Of a DNA stretch of 64,000 bases, positions 11,861 to 24,748 are shown piece after piece. A model generated the notes under the pieces. The model was given only the letters and a program-made list of their open reading frames with translations. It was not told where the DNA came from and ran no database searches. Each line of letters begins with the position of its first letter. Positions within the stretch are counted from its first letter, which is position 1. The stretch lies in contig ML660211.1 in NCBI GenBank assembly GCA_007570785.1, positions 2,843,947 through 2,907,946 of the forward strand, in the 5' to 3' direction. The translations under genes were made by a program, and so were the position numbers. The stretch is from Antilocapra americana (lineage: Eukaryota > Chordata > Mammalia > Artiodactyla > Antilocapridae).

Positions 11861-12057
11861 TGCGTACTCAGTCATGTCTGACTCTTTCCACCCCCATGGA
11901 CTGTAGCCCACCAGGCTGCTCTGCCCAAGGGATTTTCCCAGCAAGAATGTTAGAGTGTATTGCCATTTCCTTCTGCAGGGTATCTTCCCCACCCAGGGAT
12001 CTAACCCATGTCTCCTTCATTAACAGGCAGATTCTTTACCACTGCACCACCCGGGGA
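11803..12057 (-). mobile_element. Bov-tA SINE with (TG)n tail
   Basis: On the minus strand: tRNA-Glu-like head (12,057-11,975, with the GATTCTTTACCACTG complement), then the BovA body ending at the ACTCAGTCATGTCTGACTC complement. The tail has become a (TG)n microsatellite at about 11,806-11,862. Open frames across it on both strands are SINE read-through. Confidence 0.92.
11806..11862 (+). repeat. (TG)n microsatellite
   Basis: About 25 near-perfect TG units, interrupted by one TA near the left end and by CG steps at the right end. Located at the SINE tail, a common birthplace for ruminant CA repeats. Likely length-polymorphic. Confidence 0.95.
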
Positions 12058-13559
12058 ACAAAATTGCTTAAGATTGCTTTTTGAAGCTTTCCAGAAATAA
12101 CATAAGTGCTACTTAAATACCATCCTTAACGAATGCACAGAGCAGGAATGAGTGTTAGCTCTGCACAGCCGCTGTGCTTTGAAACATCATCCAGAGCCCT
12201 TTGTTATTACGCTTAGTCTTGAGCTTGATCCACTGGAAATGAAGTCACAGCATTAACATTAGAAAAAGCACTGTGTGCTACAAGCGCTTGTGGCGAGTTC
12301 ATCAAGAGTGAATGGATTTTGTTGGCATAATACGAACATAATAGGGAAGAATACATACTAAATAGAAAAACAAATCAATGATGAATGGGAAGAAAGTTCA
12401 TGTATTTAAAACTTTAAGTAAGTGACTTTTTAAATAATTATACGCCACGTTGTGCAGGATTATCCCAGCATACTGGGTATTTCCTGTTTTCTCTAGGCAC
12501 TTAGAGCAGCTGCATGAAGTCAGGTCACAATGGAACCATTTCTCACACAGAAGCAATAACTTACTAAAGAGTTCTTCAGAAAGAAGCAGTGGTGATGCAT
12601 CTGCCAAAAGTGCTTGATAGAACCTGGGATTAGAATTCGCCCTGAAGAAGCTGGCTCAGTGTGTCATACAAACAAAATGCTTGTAATTGCATGCTTCTAA
12701 ATTGAAACTCTGGCATCTGTTGGAGTATTTTTCTGATGCCAAGAAACCAAATAAAACAAAAAGTCAGGAAACTGAAGCTGAAAACCCAAGTACAGTGTAA
12801 TATGCTAAGTACTAGGTTACCTTGCTTCTCCTTTGATATTTGGCTTTTGACCTGCCACAGAATGTTGTGGTTACTTTTGCAATATTGATGTATTTGTGTG
12901 GTCCATTTATAATTTAGACTGGACTTTACCTTTTGTTTTTGGCGAGATCAAGTAACTGCTTGTTTGTTATAGGTCAGATTGATTCAGAAATTTAACCTTG
13001 CAGAACCCTGGAATCTCTTATCTTGCAGAATACCAGTAACTGAAAATTGGGAAGGGCAACTTGAAAAACCACAAGGTGAAAAGTGTAAGAAGTGCTCATT
13101 TCCTTGCCCAAAGGAGAAGTGAGCATTTCCTTGTAGCCTTTACTCAAAGTATTTTCCACAGTATAAATCAGCTCATATTTGTAAATCAAGAGGGTAAAGT
13201 GATTTACATATTCTACTTTTATCTTATCTTGTTATGAAGTATTCTCAAAATGAAGCTTAGTATAATCACAATTTAGGGTGCAAAAAGTCCAAGCCAATAC
13301 TTGTTAATGAAAAGGCTAAAAAAAATGGTATTATTGTAATGGCTGGAAAAAAGGAAATAAACAGGCAGGTTTTTTCTTTTTAAATTGATAGAGACTCTCT
13401 TCATAGGAAATATACTTCTATTTTTTCAAATATTTAAGTGTCAAGTATATGAGATCGTTAGAAAATCTTTCTATAATCAATCACTCTTCCATATTCTAGA
13501 TGTGTGCCTGTAAAATCCTGCAAAACTTCTGATAAAGTTTATCAGCAATTAAAGTTCAA
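12058..13559. other. No assignable feature
   Basis: About 1.5 kb without recognisable repeat or convincing ORF. Largest open frames are 69 and 65 codons on the minus strand. Confidence 0.45.
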
Positions 13560-14110
13560 ACTCTAACCTGTTACCTTCTCCAAATCATTGCCCCCCCTCT
13601 GTTTCTGACAGATAAAAGGCACTATTACATTCCTATTTATACAGGACAAAATCTAGGGGTCTTTGGCTCATCCCTTTTTATTCATCTGTTTCTTCACCAT
13701 CTCACTTTACAACAACTATACACATTCCATCAGTCATCGAGTTCATCTGTTTTCTTTCCAAAATAGCGCTTACCTTGAGGTTAACTTTGACATTTGTAAC
13801 AGCCTTGTATGTAGTCCTTAGTATATGCATAGAATTAATTCTACCTTTCTGGCCATCAGAGTAAGGCTTCTAACTAGCAAATTCTTCTGAAATTTGTTCA
13901 CAACTCGATTTTCTAATGTATCTGTTCACTACTCTGCCTCAATGAAAGAGACCTGCTTGCTCTCCTAGGTTACATTCAAATTGCTTATTTCTCTGGCCTT
14001 TTTCCTGCCTTTTTCTCTACTCAAGAATAACTTTTCCCTCTGCCTGTTGAAATCTTGCACACATCTACATAATTTCCATTTAATGATTTTCTAAAGCCTA
14101 TATGAAACAT
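13560..14110 (-). mobile_element. L2 LINE relic, antisense
   Basis: The plus strand carries the pyrimidine-rich reverse complement of L2, with CTCTAACCTGTTACCTTCTCC at 13,561, a CCTTTTTCCTGCC patch at 14,000, and a TTCCCTCTGCCTG word near 14,035 that corresponds to the conserved L2 block. Diverged, with no ORF. Confidence 0.5.
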
Positions 14111-14721
14111 GAAAATGCCTAAAAAATAGGTATTTTTTAAAAAGTTATTTAAAAAATTTGTCATTTTGCCAATTGTTTTGCATGTGATGTCATTCAGCAG
14201 CAGTGTTTTACTTTCAAAACTGTCTTATGCAGAACCATATACACATATGCATACAAATACATTTACATGTGTGAGTGAAATATATTTGTATATATGATTT
14301 TATTGGAATTAATTGATTTGCTAATTCATATTGGTAACATTTATTTTCATAAAGTCAATAAGTAAGAAGACTGATGACTAAATTTGAAACTGATGATTAT
14401 GAACAACAGATAGTCTGATACTGGTTTTTGACTGATTCTTTTCGTCTTTCTTAAACTACATTGATAAATTATTGATCTGTATGAATAGCCTTAAATTATA
14501 GATTTTTATGATTCATTTTGCCATTCAGATAAATTGGTCAATCAACAGGGAAGGTAGGGAAAAGTTATCCTAATATCTGCATAGAAACACATGAAGAATA
14601 GAAGTAAAATTATTTACGGACTGTGTTGTGTTAAATTTACTATATAACATGTTTGAGTCCATTTGTTTTAAATGATCATTTGCTTTTAGGATAACATTTT
14701 CAGAAAAGTTAGGAAGCTTGG

Positions 14722-14880
14722 ACAGAGCTGCCTTACACCACACCTGCAGTTCCCTTCTATTATTAACATCTTATATTGGTAAGGTACATTTGTTACAATT
14801 AATAAGCAAATACTGATTCACTATTATTAACTAAAGTCCCTGCTTTGTGTGATTTTTATCAGCTTTAAGAGAGTTTAGTT
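14722..14880 (-). mobile_element. Old L1M 3' UTR fragment, antisense
   Basis: The words TTATTAACATCTTATATTGGTAAGGTACATTTGTTACAATTAAT and ACTATTATTAACTAAAGTCC match a conserved L1M 3' UTR segment read on the minus strand. Confidence 0.65.
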
Positions 14881-15834
14881 ACATTTTAGGAATGAAATTT
14901 GAATGTAATAGTGAAATTATCAAAACACTCCATGGATTCTTTGATTTCTGTGGAACGTAGCAAAAACAATGTTCTTTCTGTTTTAGTCTTGTCTATTATC
15001 TGTCATCCTCAGCCACCCTTTTTCAAATTATGTTTCTTAATAAAGAATTATGTTCTCTCTAGTTCAGTAAATAAATTGCACTGTTTAATGCCCCGTGCCT
15101 GTGCTGGCTTTCTGCTTGGATGATCTCTTTCTCTCTTTGTCCAGCTAGTGAATTTTTTATTAATCCCCTAAAATATAGCATAAGTACCATCTACTCTATA
15201 GCTCCATTCCTTAAAATGCCAATAATTATTCTATAGTGGTTTTAGGATCAGGCATTTTTGTCAAATATTCAAATTTCATGTATTTGTTTTGACTTACCAC
15301 TTCACTCTCTATTTGACTAAATTTAATACATTTCCATTTCCTTTGTATAGATATGATATACAGAATTTGAGAAAATTACACATTTAACTAAAGGAAAATC
15401 CTATAAAATCTGATAGAGCAAAGTTTTGATGTGTGTGTATGTTTGCGCATGAGTATACAAACTTTGCTTTTTTTTTTTCTTTCTGGCCTACAGTTAAGTC
15501 AATAGAAATGAGCTGACTTTAACCATGGCAACCATAAGACATTTTTAGGTGATTATTTTAAGTTTTATAGTTTAATATTACAATAAGATTTGCAATTTAG
15601 AATAAATGGATTTGGGGGATTGATAAAAGAATACCATTAACATAATTTTTGCAAGTCCAATATAATTTAATTATCACTTTGATCATGAGCGATGATAGTT
15701 CCTCCAACTGAAATTTAACCCTGTAAGTGATGTTAATACAGCTTTGAGTAGGTTGCAAAACAGAAAAAGATTATTACATGTATTATTGATAATTATTTTT
15801 TATAATAACAGAAAATATTTTCATTTGAATAGTG
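14881..15834. other. No assignable feature
   Basis: AT-rich with one 74-codon plus-strand frame (14,899-15,123) that resembles nothing I know. Confidence 0.45.
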
Positions 15835-15985
15835 TCAGACAGCTATTGGCTTCTTACATATTATTTCATTTAATCCTGACAGAAATTTATTCATATTGGC
15901 ATTTAAGACATTGCTATCACCGTTTCAAGTTGAGGAAGCTGAATGTAAAAGAGATTAGGAAGCGTAACTAAGGTTATACAACCAT
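15835..15985 (+). mobile_element. MIR SINE
   Basis: ATTATTTCATTTAATCCTGACAGAAATTTATT at 15,861 and GAGGAAGCTGAATGTAAAAGAGATTAGG at 15,931 match the two conserved MIR blocks in order and spacing. Confidence 0.78.
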
Positions 15986-16001
15986 TGTGTTACAAAAGAG
16001 A

Positions 16002-16197
16002 AGTGAAGTGAAAGTTGCTTAGTTGTGTCCAACTCTTTGTGACCCCATGGACCACACAGTCCATGGAATTCTCCAGGCCAGAATATTGGCGTGGGTAGCC
16101 TTTCCCTTCTCCAGGGGATCTTCCCAACCTAGGCATCAAACCCAGGTCTCCCACATTGCAGGCGGATTCTTTACCAGCTGAGTCACAAGGGAAGCCC
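16002..16197 (-). mobile_element. Bov-tA SINE with target-site duplication
   Basis: Complete-looking Bov-tA in antisense: BovA tail at left (GTGAAAGTTGCTTAG), tRNA-Glu head at right ending GGGAAGCCC. Flanked by an 11-bp direct repeat with one mismatch, tacaaaagaga at 15,991-16,001 and tacagaagaga at 16,198-16,208. Confidence 0.95.
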
Positions 16198-17316
16198 TAC
16201 AGAAGAGAACCAGAGTGCAGATCTCTAAAGGAGCCCAGGAATGACATTTTTCCTAGCAACAGCTCTCTATTACTCAAGCACTTAATATTTACTGGGTTTC
16301 GAGATCCACGTATGAAAAGTCATGTTTTCTTATAATAAAAATTCAAATTAGAAAAAAAATGAATTCCATTTCTTGTTTTTCCTTCCCTGACTAATGAAGA
16401 GGCTCAAGGGCTCAGTTGTACCCAAGTGTTGGAAATAATAGCAGATTAAAAAAAGAAATAAGTTAGGGGAGGCATGGATTACGGAGGAAAGTTCCACACA
16501 GGCTGTAATTAGATAAATACCTGAACTCACTCGCCATGGAGAGGAAAATGGGAGACAAGTTCGACATACATTTGGCAAGAATTTTAACAAAAGTCAAGAC
16601 ATGACTGGATATTGGGAATGAAGAAAAGTGGGTAGTTGAAGAAAGCTGTTCACATTATTTTTCTCCCAATAGGGAGAGATAGAGCATTACAGTCAAATGA
16701 GGGTGGAGTAACACTAACTTTTTTCAGCATAAACTTCCTTTCTTGCCACTGCTCTGTCTTCACTGACGACATCCATGCCTAAACTCAAGCCTTGATTTCT
16801 CGACCTATATTTTTCTTTCCTGAGTCAACATAACAATTCAGAGGCAGATTCTACTTTCATTGGAAGAGAGTCTTCAGGGATGGTCTGCAGAAATAGGATT
16901 CTCTGTCAGTAAACTCAGGAGAACATGAACTAGTCCCCAAAACCTTATAGAGAGTGAGCAGTTAGGGATAAGAATACTGCAGGACCTGAAGACAGACTAG
17001 AAAAGCTAGTTTCCGCCAACAATGCACAGTATTTGGGGCTGAATTACAAGTTCTGAGCCCCCAGCTGACCCTGCAGTAGGAGCACCTGCTTCTCATCGGA
17101 GGAAACCATCGAAGGTGCTATCAACAGTAGTCAGCCTGAGCTAATTCAAAGAATGGGGTAAGGAACAGAAGGACTTGGATACACAAATAAAAGTTGTGGA
17201 CTAGGGCAAGCCTGTGGCTATTTGGCAGTGATAAAGTGCTGCCTTTTAAGCAGACTCTGCTTGATTTTCTGTAGGAAACAATGAACCCTGTGGTTTTTTA
17301 CCTCATTGCCTACTCA

Positions 17317-17379
17317 GCTCAACCTGTCAATTTTCCTACCTGAAAGAAACATGAATAAAGGCAAAAAAAAAAAAAAAAA
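17317..17379 (+). mobile_element. 63-bp A-tailed retro-insertion
   Basis: The 10-bp word tgcctactca occurs at 17,307-17,316 and again at 17,380-17,389. Between them are 46 bp of non-repetitive sequence containing AATAAA (17,354-17,359), then a run of 17 A. This is the layout of an L1-mediated insertion of a very short 5'-truncated transcript end. The A-run begins only 3 nt after AATAAA, closer than a normal cleavage site, so the source may not be a mature mRNA. Confidence 0.65.
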
Positions 17380-17740
17380 TGCCTACTCACCTGCTGCCTT
17401 ATGAAAGTTGACTCTTAAAAAGTAGCAATTCTGGCAGCCTATTCTTTAACCCTTGCTTGAACAAACTCAGTATTTGTCCTTACTTTCCATCTCATCTACA
17501 AAGTTCCACCTTAAATGCCCACCTGAACCTCAGCTCCTATGCAAAATTCTGATGACTGATTCAACCAGTGAATATTTATAAAATTAAAACAACATCTCTT
17601 CTCATGAAGGTTTCTAAAATGTCCATCAAGAGGACTACTTTATATTTTTAGATCACTTAACAATAAAAATAACATAGATAATCTGAGATTTAATAAAACC
17701 AAACTTCTCATTCACAAATTATAAACACTGAAAATTTTTA

Positions 17741-17780
17741 TTCATCCAGTGGATGAAACTGGATGAAGCTATTCATCCAG
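17741..17780. repeat. Cluster of inverted TTCATCCA repeats
   Basis: ttcatcca / tggatgaa at 17,741-17,757 forms an 8-bp stem with a 1-nt spacer. ctggatgaa / ttcatccag at 17,759-17,780 forms a 9-bp stem with a 4-nt loop. A further ttcatcca lies at 17,795. Four to five copies of one octamer in alternating orientation within 62 bp. Confidence 0.8.
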
Positions 17781-20700
17781 CACCAAGAAATATTTCATCC
17801 ACAAAAAGTAGTTTTTAAAAGCATAAAAATATTTGAAAAATACTCTTTATTTTTAAACAAAAATACTGTTTATTTGTTAACTAGTCTATTATTTAGTTAT
17901 TTTTGTGGATCAGAAACTCAGATTGCTATAAATTTTCTATCAGGCTAAATTTTTATGAAAGCCTGTTTTTGTACAGTTACATACAAATTTCATATACTTT
18001 TTCATTAAAGAATAAAGTATTTGGGAAAAATAGCACTAACCTTTATGGAAAAGCAGTTTCTCAAATGATTCACCCCATTTTATTGCTTCTTCAGGGGGGA
18101 CTCTGTTCAAGAAACAAAATATTTTACACTGGAACATGCAGGAAGTCTTTTTATATATGCTGCAACATATGTTATCATACTGCTCTTTTTGGTCATATTT
18201 CACAAGATTTCTCCTTTGATTATTGTATGAAAGATCAAAAGTATTAGTCAGACTAATACTTTGGATTTTGCCTATCAGATGATGTGTTAAAATAACATTA
18301 TCCTCTCGTGAATTATTTTATTTTCTAAAAGAAAAACTAATCATATCTTCAGTTAAAAACAAAAAGAAACCAGGTCAGTTATCTTTCTTAATTCAGCAAA
18401 TAGAAGAACCTAAACTGACAGTATCTTTTAGTCAAACTTTTTTTTTTTAACTGCAATTTCCTTGAAACTTTTACCACAATATGCAGCAATTAAAAAAAAA
18501 AAATAGATACAGGAAGTTTGACTAGTGAAGCTTTAAAGGTGTAAGAAATATAAAATGTTTATAATGCAATAAATGTTTTAGAAATGATAACTGAGAGAGT
18601 TGAATATATTTGCCTCATATCTTTTATTGGTCGTATTTTCTGTTTGAAAGAATTTGTATTATCCTAGTATATAAACTTATTCCATTTTCTTTTTGAACTA
18701 AAGAAATGGCTAAAAATGACAAAACATCCCTTTTTGTGTTTTACTTTATATTACACCCAGGGCGTTTTTCCGAATTACTGAAGAAAGAGATGAATAGCAC
18801 TTTTCAATGACATTGTGCACACTCTTAATGAGTATTTCATCAGTTTATAAGGAGTAAAATAAATCATTTAAAATTGACAGGCATATAACTTTAAAAGAGC
18901 ATCTTTAAATTTTTACGAGATTATTTAATTCAAGCTATTAAAATAGTTAAATTTTATGGAATATTTCTAGTTTTTTTTTGAAATGAGATCTCTAACCTTC
19001 CTTATATTACTGTATAATTTCCAATAAAATAAGAATCCCTAATTTCCTTTTTCTTACATCTTTAATGATAGAATCAGCAAAATGTCCCCACAAATAATTA
19101 CAAGTTATTCACCTTGTTTCTTTGGCCAATTGCCCAGATCTACTGGAGGGAGTATCATCATAAAACACAGGTTTCTGCACCAGAAGACTTAGCCTATTTC
19201 TTTTTTCCTTAGCTCTGTAATGAAAAGGCATTAGCTTCAGGATAATTTGGATGACAATTAAAATCTCTCTTTCTGACTGTCAAACAGATTTGTGACTGGT
19301 AATCACATAAACACCCTTTCTCACCCACCTCCACTCCTGACACACTCACAGTGGTCTTCTTGAGACTTTTATTTAAATACTATGTTTGTGGAGGAATTAA
19401 GATAGCCTATGTGAAATATACTTGTTTCTCCCGCACACTACTATAAAATATTTGAGATTATATTTCAATAAGTATTATTACTGGTTCTTCTGTGTGGTTA
19501 AAATTGTGGACTTAAAAAAAGAACACTTTAGATTTAACAACTGTTTACTCCTAATAAATACTTTCTTTCAGTTGTAACAGTACAATCAATATATTTTCAA
19601 CCAGATATTTTAAAAATAAGTGCTAACAAATATTCAATGCCAATCATGATTTGAAAAGTAAAACACTGATTTTTAAAATTATGATTTTACCTGATTTTGG
19701 CTTCTTTGCTCGTTTCTTCTTTTCCTGAACCGTGTATTAACTTGAAAATAGTTTTTTCTTTTGGTTCGCACATACTTAATTGAGAAAAGAAAACCAATGA
19801 TGTTTCCATCTTCTCTCTCTAAAATGAAGAGATGTCTAATTTATTACATCTTTCACTTGTTAATGCTACTCCCTCATTATACATGGTGGAGTAAAAAGTT
19901 ATCTCTGTTCCGTCAGCAACAGTTTAAAAAAAACAAGAGCTTATGTTTCTTCCTCTGCAAAAATATAGAACTGAGGAACCAAAGTACAGTTCAGTCCAGA
20001 GTTGTTTAGGGAAATGATACTACAAATTTGCAAAAGGCCTCTTGGTCTCCAAGATAAAGACTAGTATTACCACAGTGCCACTTCTCTTTCTAGTTTGTGC
20101 AACCAGATGATGCTTTAATAGACTCAAATGACACTGTCATTTCCCACAGGAACTTTTTGAAATGGACTTTAATGTGTGTAGTATGCGTTAAAATGTATTG
20201 GGGCAAAGTCCTACACTAAGCATTAGAAGATATTTCCCTTGTTCTTAAAAAAGTATTGTTCCTCATTTAATTACATTGAATTAGGTAAATTACATTTAAT
20301 GACATGTCATGTAATATTAATCACATTTACTTAACATAGTGTATCAAAATAAGAATATAAATCATAGAGTTTCATAGTAGAAGAGGGCAGTTAAGAAATA
20401 GTTAATTCAATGATTTTTAAACACAGGTCCATGGAATGATTTTAGACATTTATAAAATTTTTACCAGTCCATGATGAAAATGGGAAAAAAAGATAATATG
20501 CAGTTTTTTCTTGAACTATATATATTTTTAATGTGAGGCACTTATTTTGAATTTGCCCTTATTTTATTGTTAAAATGTCTTTAATGAACTATTTTAACTA
20601 GAGATGGCAGTGTGTATGATTGTTTATGTTCTTACTAAAATAGAAATGGCAGCTGTATGTTTGCTTAGCCTCTATTTTCTTTTGTTTAATGAATCCCAAA

Positions 20701-20825
20701 TACCTAAGAAATGCTAATCTAGACCATAACTTACATTATAAAAAAGAAAGGGGATGATATATAAGTGATTTATTCTTATAAAGTTCCAGAGGTTAGTAGA
20801 AGAGGAAATCTGGAATTATCAGAGC

Positions 20826-20904
20826 CTTTGATCTCCAGTAGCTTGTGCTTTAGTCTTTCCAAATCTTTGATCTCCAGTTGTGAATGCTTTAATTCTTCTC
20901 AAAT
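20826..20904 (+). repeat. Imperfect 39-bp tandem duplication
   Basis: ctttgatctccagt begins at 20,826 and again at 20,865, and the two units both continue into gctttaRtYctt-like text. Period 39 bp, two copies, diverged. Confidence 0.75.
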
Positions 20905-21849
20905 TCTATATATTAAAAAAATTAGCAAATCTAAAAGAAAATGTATTTCCAATCTTTTGAGTGACTGATTAAAAAAAAATAGTTATTCTTAAGGATTATT
21001 CTTGGGGATTCACAGGGATCCCTCTTAGGGATACCAGCTAGGAACTAAAAACATTTGCAGAATTGAAATTAAAGAGTTTTTAGTATATATTTATATATAC
21101 GCTCCTGATTCTATAATTTTTGCTTTGAACATATTTTTAAGTTCACGTTGACTGAAAATTGACTGCTAAAAACAGTATACATGAGGGCATTTTATGGCGA
21201 GTCTAAAAACAAATGTTGATAATGTGGGGACACTGTCACCACGAAGTCTTCTGCTCTCTAGGTCAATGGTGTCAAGGGCAGATGAGCAAGGGTGTCTTCT
21301 AGTCCCTAATACTATAGTATTTGAATTACTATATCCAGAAGTGTGAAAGACAGCAGTTTACTATTTTCACAAGATTTGCTGAAGTTGTGTGTCAGATGTG
21401 CTCTTCGTGGGCTGATAGAACTATGGAGACAGGGACTGTAATAACAGACACAAGTAAATTACATCAAAGGCCTGTCCAAAGATCCGCAGAGAACTGGGAG
21501 ATGTATGGACTTCCTCTGTGTGTATACAGACAGGTGGAAGCAGAAGAAGAGAAGAGTGGATGCTACATGATGACCTGAGCTGATAATCATTCTTGCGGTG
21601 CAATTATCCTTTAGCTTGGAGAGTATTTTCAGAAAGTAGAGTCCTAGGTTAACTGTTTATTTTCTTTTTAATTTTGTTAAATTTCAGCACTTTTAAGGTA
21701 TTGCATTTTCGTCCCCTGGTATCCATTATCCCTGATTAGAAGTCAACGGTAATTTGTATCACATTTGTTACTCTCTGTGTCTTTTCTCTCTCTGACTACC
21801 TTCCAGAATTTTTTTTTTAATCTCTGATTTTTAAAAATGTGATTAAGAT

Positions 21850-23020
21850 GTGAAAGGTGTTCATTCATTCTATTTGGGATTTATTTAGCTTCTTGGATGT
21901 ATGGGTTTATGCTTTTCATCAAAACTAGAAACTTTTCGGCATCAATTCTCCTTTTTTTCTCTCTTCCACTTTCAGAAACCCAGTTGCAGCTGTGCTTGAC
22001 CCCTTGCCATTGTCCACCTGGTCACTTAGGAACTATTCAGCCTTTTCAGCCTCATTTCTTTCTGTCCCTCAGATATTTTTTCATTGTTAGGTCTTGATAG
22101 AAATTTTTGCCAATCTTTTCTTCTTCAGTGCCTAATCTGTTGTTAGGTTTATTCAGTAATGTTTAAAAATCTCAGTTCAAGAAATTTGATTTTTTTTTTA
22201 CAGTTCGCATTTTCCTCTTCATTATGTTCTTTTTCTTCTAAGTACTTGAACATATTTCAAATATACCTGTATTGAAGTCCTTTTCTGAAAATTTGTCCCT
22301 GTGGTTCTGGGTCTGATTTTATACTGATTTTTCTCCTAATAGCAGATTTTCCCACTCTTTCAAATGTTGAATAATTATTTATTGATGCTGAACATTTTGA
22401 ATTTTATGATATTAGGTATCAGGTGTTAGTTTTTATTTAATGATGTTAGAGTTGGCGTTACTCTGGCAGTTACCTCAGTATCAAGTTTGTCCTTAAAGAC
22501 TTTTACTTAAACTTTGTTATGGTGAGCCTAGAATAGCCTTAATTATTAAGATACAAGGATTCTTAAATTTCAAATGAATTCTCATGGTGTTCATTAAAGC
22601 TCTTCTATTCTGGATGTTAAGTACTTGAATGTCCCTTAGCCCTGTGGAGCTCTGAAAATTAACTTATATCTTATGATTGGTATCCTTTGTCAATACCCAT
22701 AGTGTTTTGTCCTGCGTGTAAGCTGCTTGGTGCTCAGCCAGGCTCAAAGGTACACTCCTACAAATTTCTTGAGCTCTTTTGAGTACTTTGTTTTGCAAAT
22801 TTCACCTCTCTTTCTCTCACTGAATGTAGATCACTATTTCCTCAACTTGAAATAGTACTTTTTGCTCTATTTAAGGAATACCCCTGTAAACTTGGTCTCT
22901 AAATGAGACTTATATTTCTTCCCTGCACTGAAGTCTTTAAAGAAGGCAGTTGAAGTTGTATGGCCCACTTCATTTGTTTTCTGTTTTCAGTGTTGCCTGT
23001 TGTCAGTGTCTGAAAACACA
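21850..23020 (-). mobile_element. Probable ancient L1-type repeat, antisense
   Basis: Words such as TTTGGGATTTATTTAGCTTCTTGGATGTATGGGTTTAT (21,872) and TGTGGTTCTGGGTCTGATTTTATACTGATTTTTC (22,300), followed by CTGAACATTTTGAATTTTATGATATTAGG (22,388), resemble a common old mammalian L1M antisense segment. Strongly diverged. Class assigned from memory only. Confidence 0.4.
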
Positions 23021-23128
23021 ACAGTTGTATTATATATTTTTCCAGTTTTCAAGTTGTTTATGTTAAGACATATGCTATGTCAGTTAATCTATCATGATTA
23101 AGGGCATCTTTGTGATAAATATATATCT

Positions 23129-23330
23129 GTTTGTTACTGTTTAGTTGCTAAGTCATGTCTGACTCTTTGGGACCCCATGATCTGTAGCCCCCCAGGCTCC
23201 TCTGTCCATGAGATTTCCCAGCTGAAAACACTGGTGTGGGTTGCCATTTCCTTCTCCAGGGGATCTTCCTGACCCAGGGTCTTCTGCATTGGCAGGCAGA
23301 TTCTTTACCACTGAGTCACCAGAGAAGCCC
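23129..23330 (-). mobile_element. Bov-tA SINE with 8-bp target-site duplication
   Basis: Antisense Bov-tA from the TTTAGTTGCTAAGTCATGTCTGACTC tail complement to the GGGAAGCCC-like head (here GAGAAGCCC). Direct repeat atatatct at 23,121-23,128 and 23,331-23,338. The 68-codon frames over it on both strands are SINE translation. Confidence 0.93.
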
Positions 23331-23338
23331 ATATATCT

Positions 23339-24737
23339 TGTTACATTACTGAATTCCATTATTGCTATTATTGTTCATAGAATTACTTATAGTTTTTCAA
23401 TTAGTTTTCTTAAGTTTCTCAATAAACAGGTTCTTTATAAATATTAGTTTCAACAATGCTTTACTAATTGTTGTACTCTCATTTATTTTTCAGCCTAATA
23501 TTATTGTTTTGTAACTTCAGTATAGAAAGTTGATAGTTAGAATCTTTGTCTTTTTTTCCTTGGCATAAGGAGAAATGAAGACCCGCTAAAATGAGCCTCA
23601 GTTTCAGACTTATCTTTTGTGAATATGTGCATTTATATGATTATGTTCCTTGTTCTCATGTTTTCTTAGTATAACTTCACAAGGAAATTCATACATTTCT
23701 GTTGTTTATTTTCACATGAAGTTAGTTTTCTTGTATTGTTAGAAACTAAAGCTAAGAAAGCTTAGCTTTTGCTTATCTAATTTCAGTAATTATGATGATG
23801 TTATATTGGTATTATCATTCTCAGACTACTTTTAAAAGTGAATAATTAGTTGATGTTTTTATTTACCATTCCTTGTGTCCTCAAGAAGAAGAATTTTTAG
23901 TGCAGAATAAGGGACACATAGATGCAATAAGGAAGAATTTAATTAAAATCTCATTAGTCTTGGAGTCTGATTTTATCAATATAAGTTTAGGAAGTTGTTA
24001 CTTGGTTGGTTATTCTTCCTAGTCTTTTATATTGCATGGAGTTGGGATATATGTTTTTCCTACCTATAACTATTTCCTACCTCTTTATACTGTAAAGACC
24101 TAGATACAATGACTAATGCTTTAGTAAAGAGACTCAGATTGTGGTCTTGAAATGTCACTTCTCACTAAAAGCAATCTAGGTTTAGTGGAGACATTGCTGA
24201 GGTCTGAGACAGGAAATGTACAAGCTTAGCCTGGCAAATCTTGTTATTATCAATTAGAAAATTAGCTGTCAAAGGCTAGTGAAGTCAACCAAAATTATTC
24301 AAGGGCCAACTTTGCTAGTCTTCTACTAACCAAAATGAGACATTTCAATTTCAAGAATATTAATAACTAGAATGGATGAAATAGATCAAACTCATTTACA
24401 TCTATGGGTGCATCATGATATTTTAAAAGAATTGTCTACTTTCAGAGGATTATAGAAATTAACTCATTAAATTGAAAACTGGTTGATATAAGGAGAAATT
24501 AAGCAGTTATCTTACACTTCTTATTAACTCGACCATGGGTAAACAGGCAGTGAATGATAGGAAGTATTTTTCTTTATTAAAAAATTCTAACAAACAAGTA
24601 AAAGTGAAATAATACCATTAAAATCTCAATTTTTTAAAACACCAAAAAAATGACTAGATAAAGTGTTAAATTACAGTGGTTGCTAGGATCTCAAAAAGAG
24701 ACAAGCAGACATCATGTGCTTCCAATAGCTGTGACAT
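23339..24737. other. No assignable feature
   Basis: About 1.4 kb AT-rich sequence. The part from about 24,100 continues, after removal of three insertions, into the sequence beyond 32,243, and may be one old element that I could not name. Confidence 0.4.
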
Positions 24738-24748
24738 ATTCTACTTAC

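Larger units (their letters stand above)
16209..21849. other. Long stretch with no gene or major repeat recognised
   Basis: About 5.6 kb, AT-rich. Apart from the micro-insertion at 17,317, the inverted-repeat cluster at 17,741 and the 39-bp duplication at 20,826 (listed separately), I see poly-T and poly-A runs and short open frames only. The largest is 114 codons at 17,903-18,247 with no motif. Old repeats below my recognition limit may be present. Confidence 0.45.

Noticed and set aside
11806..11862. TG run as a CRISPR or regulatory repeat
   Set aside because: Plain dinucleotide microsatellite without spacers. No CRISPR-like direct repeat with unique spacers exists anywhere in the window.
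17903..18247. 114-codon plus-strand frame
   Set aside because: Rich in Phe, Tyr, Ile and Leu as expected of AT-rich random sequence. No motif, no CpG or promoter context.
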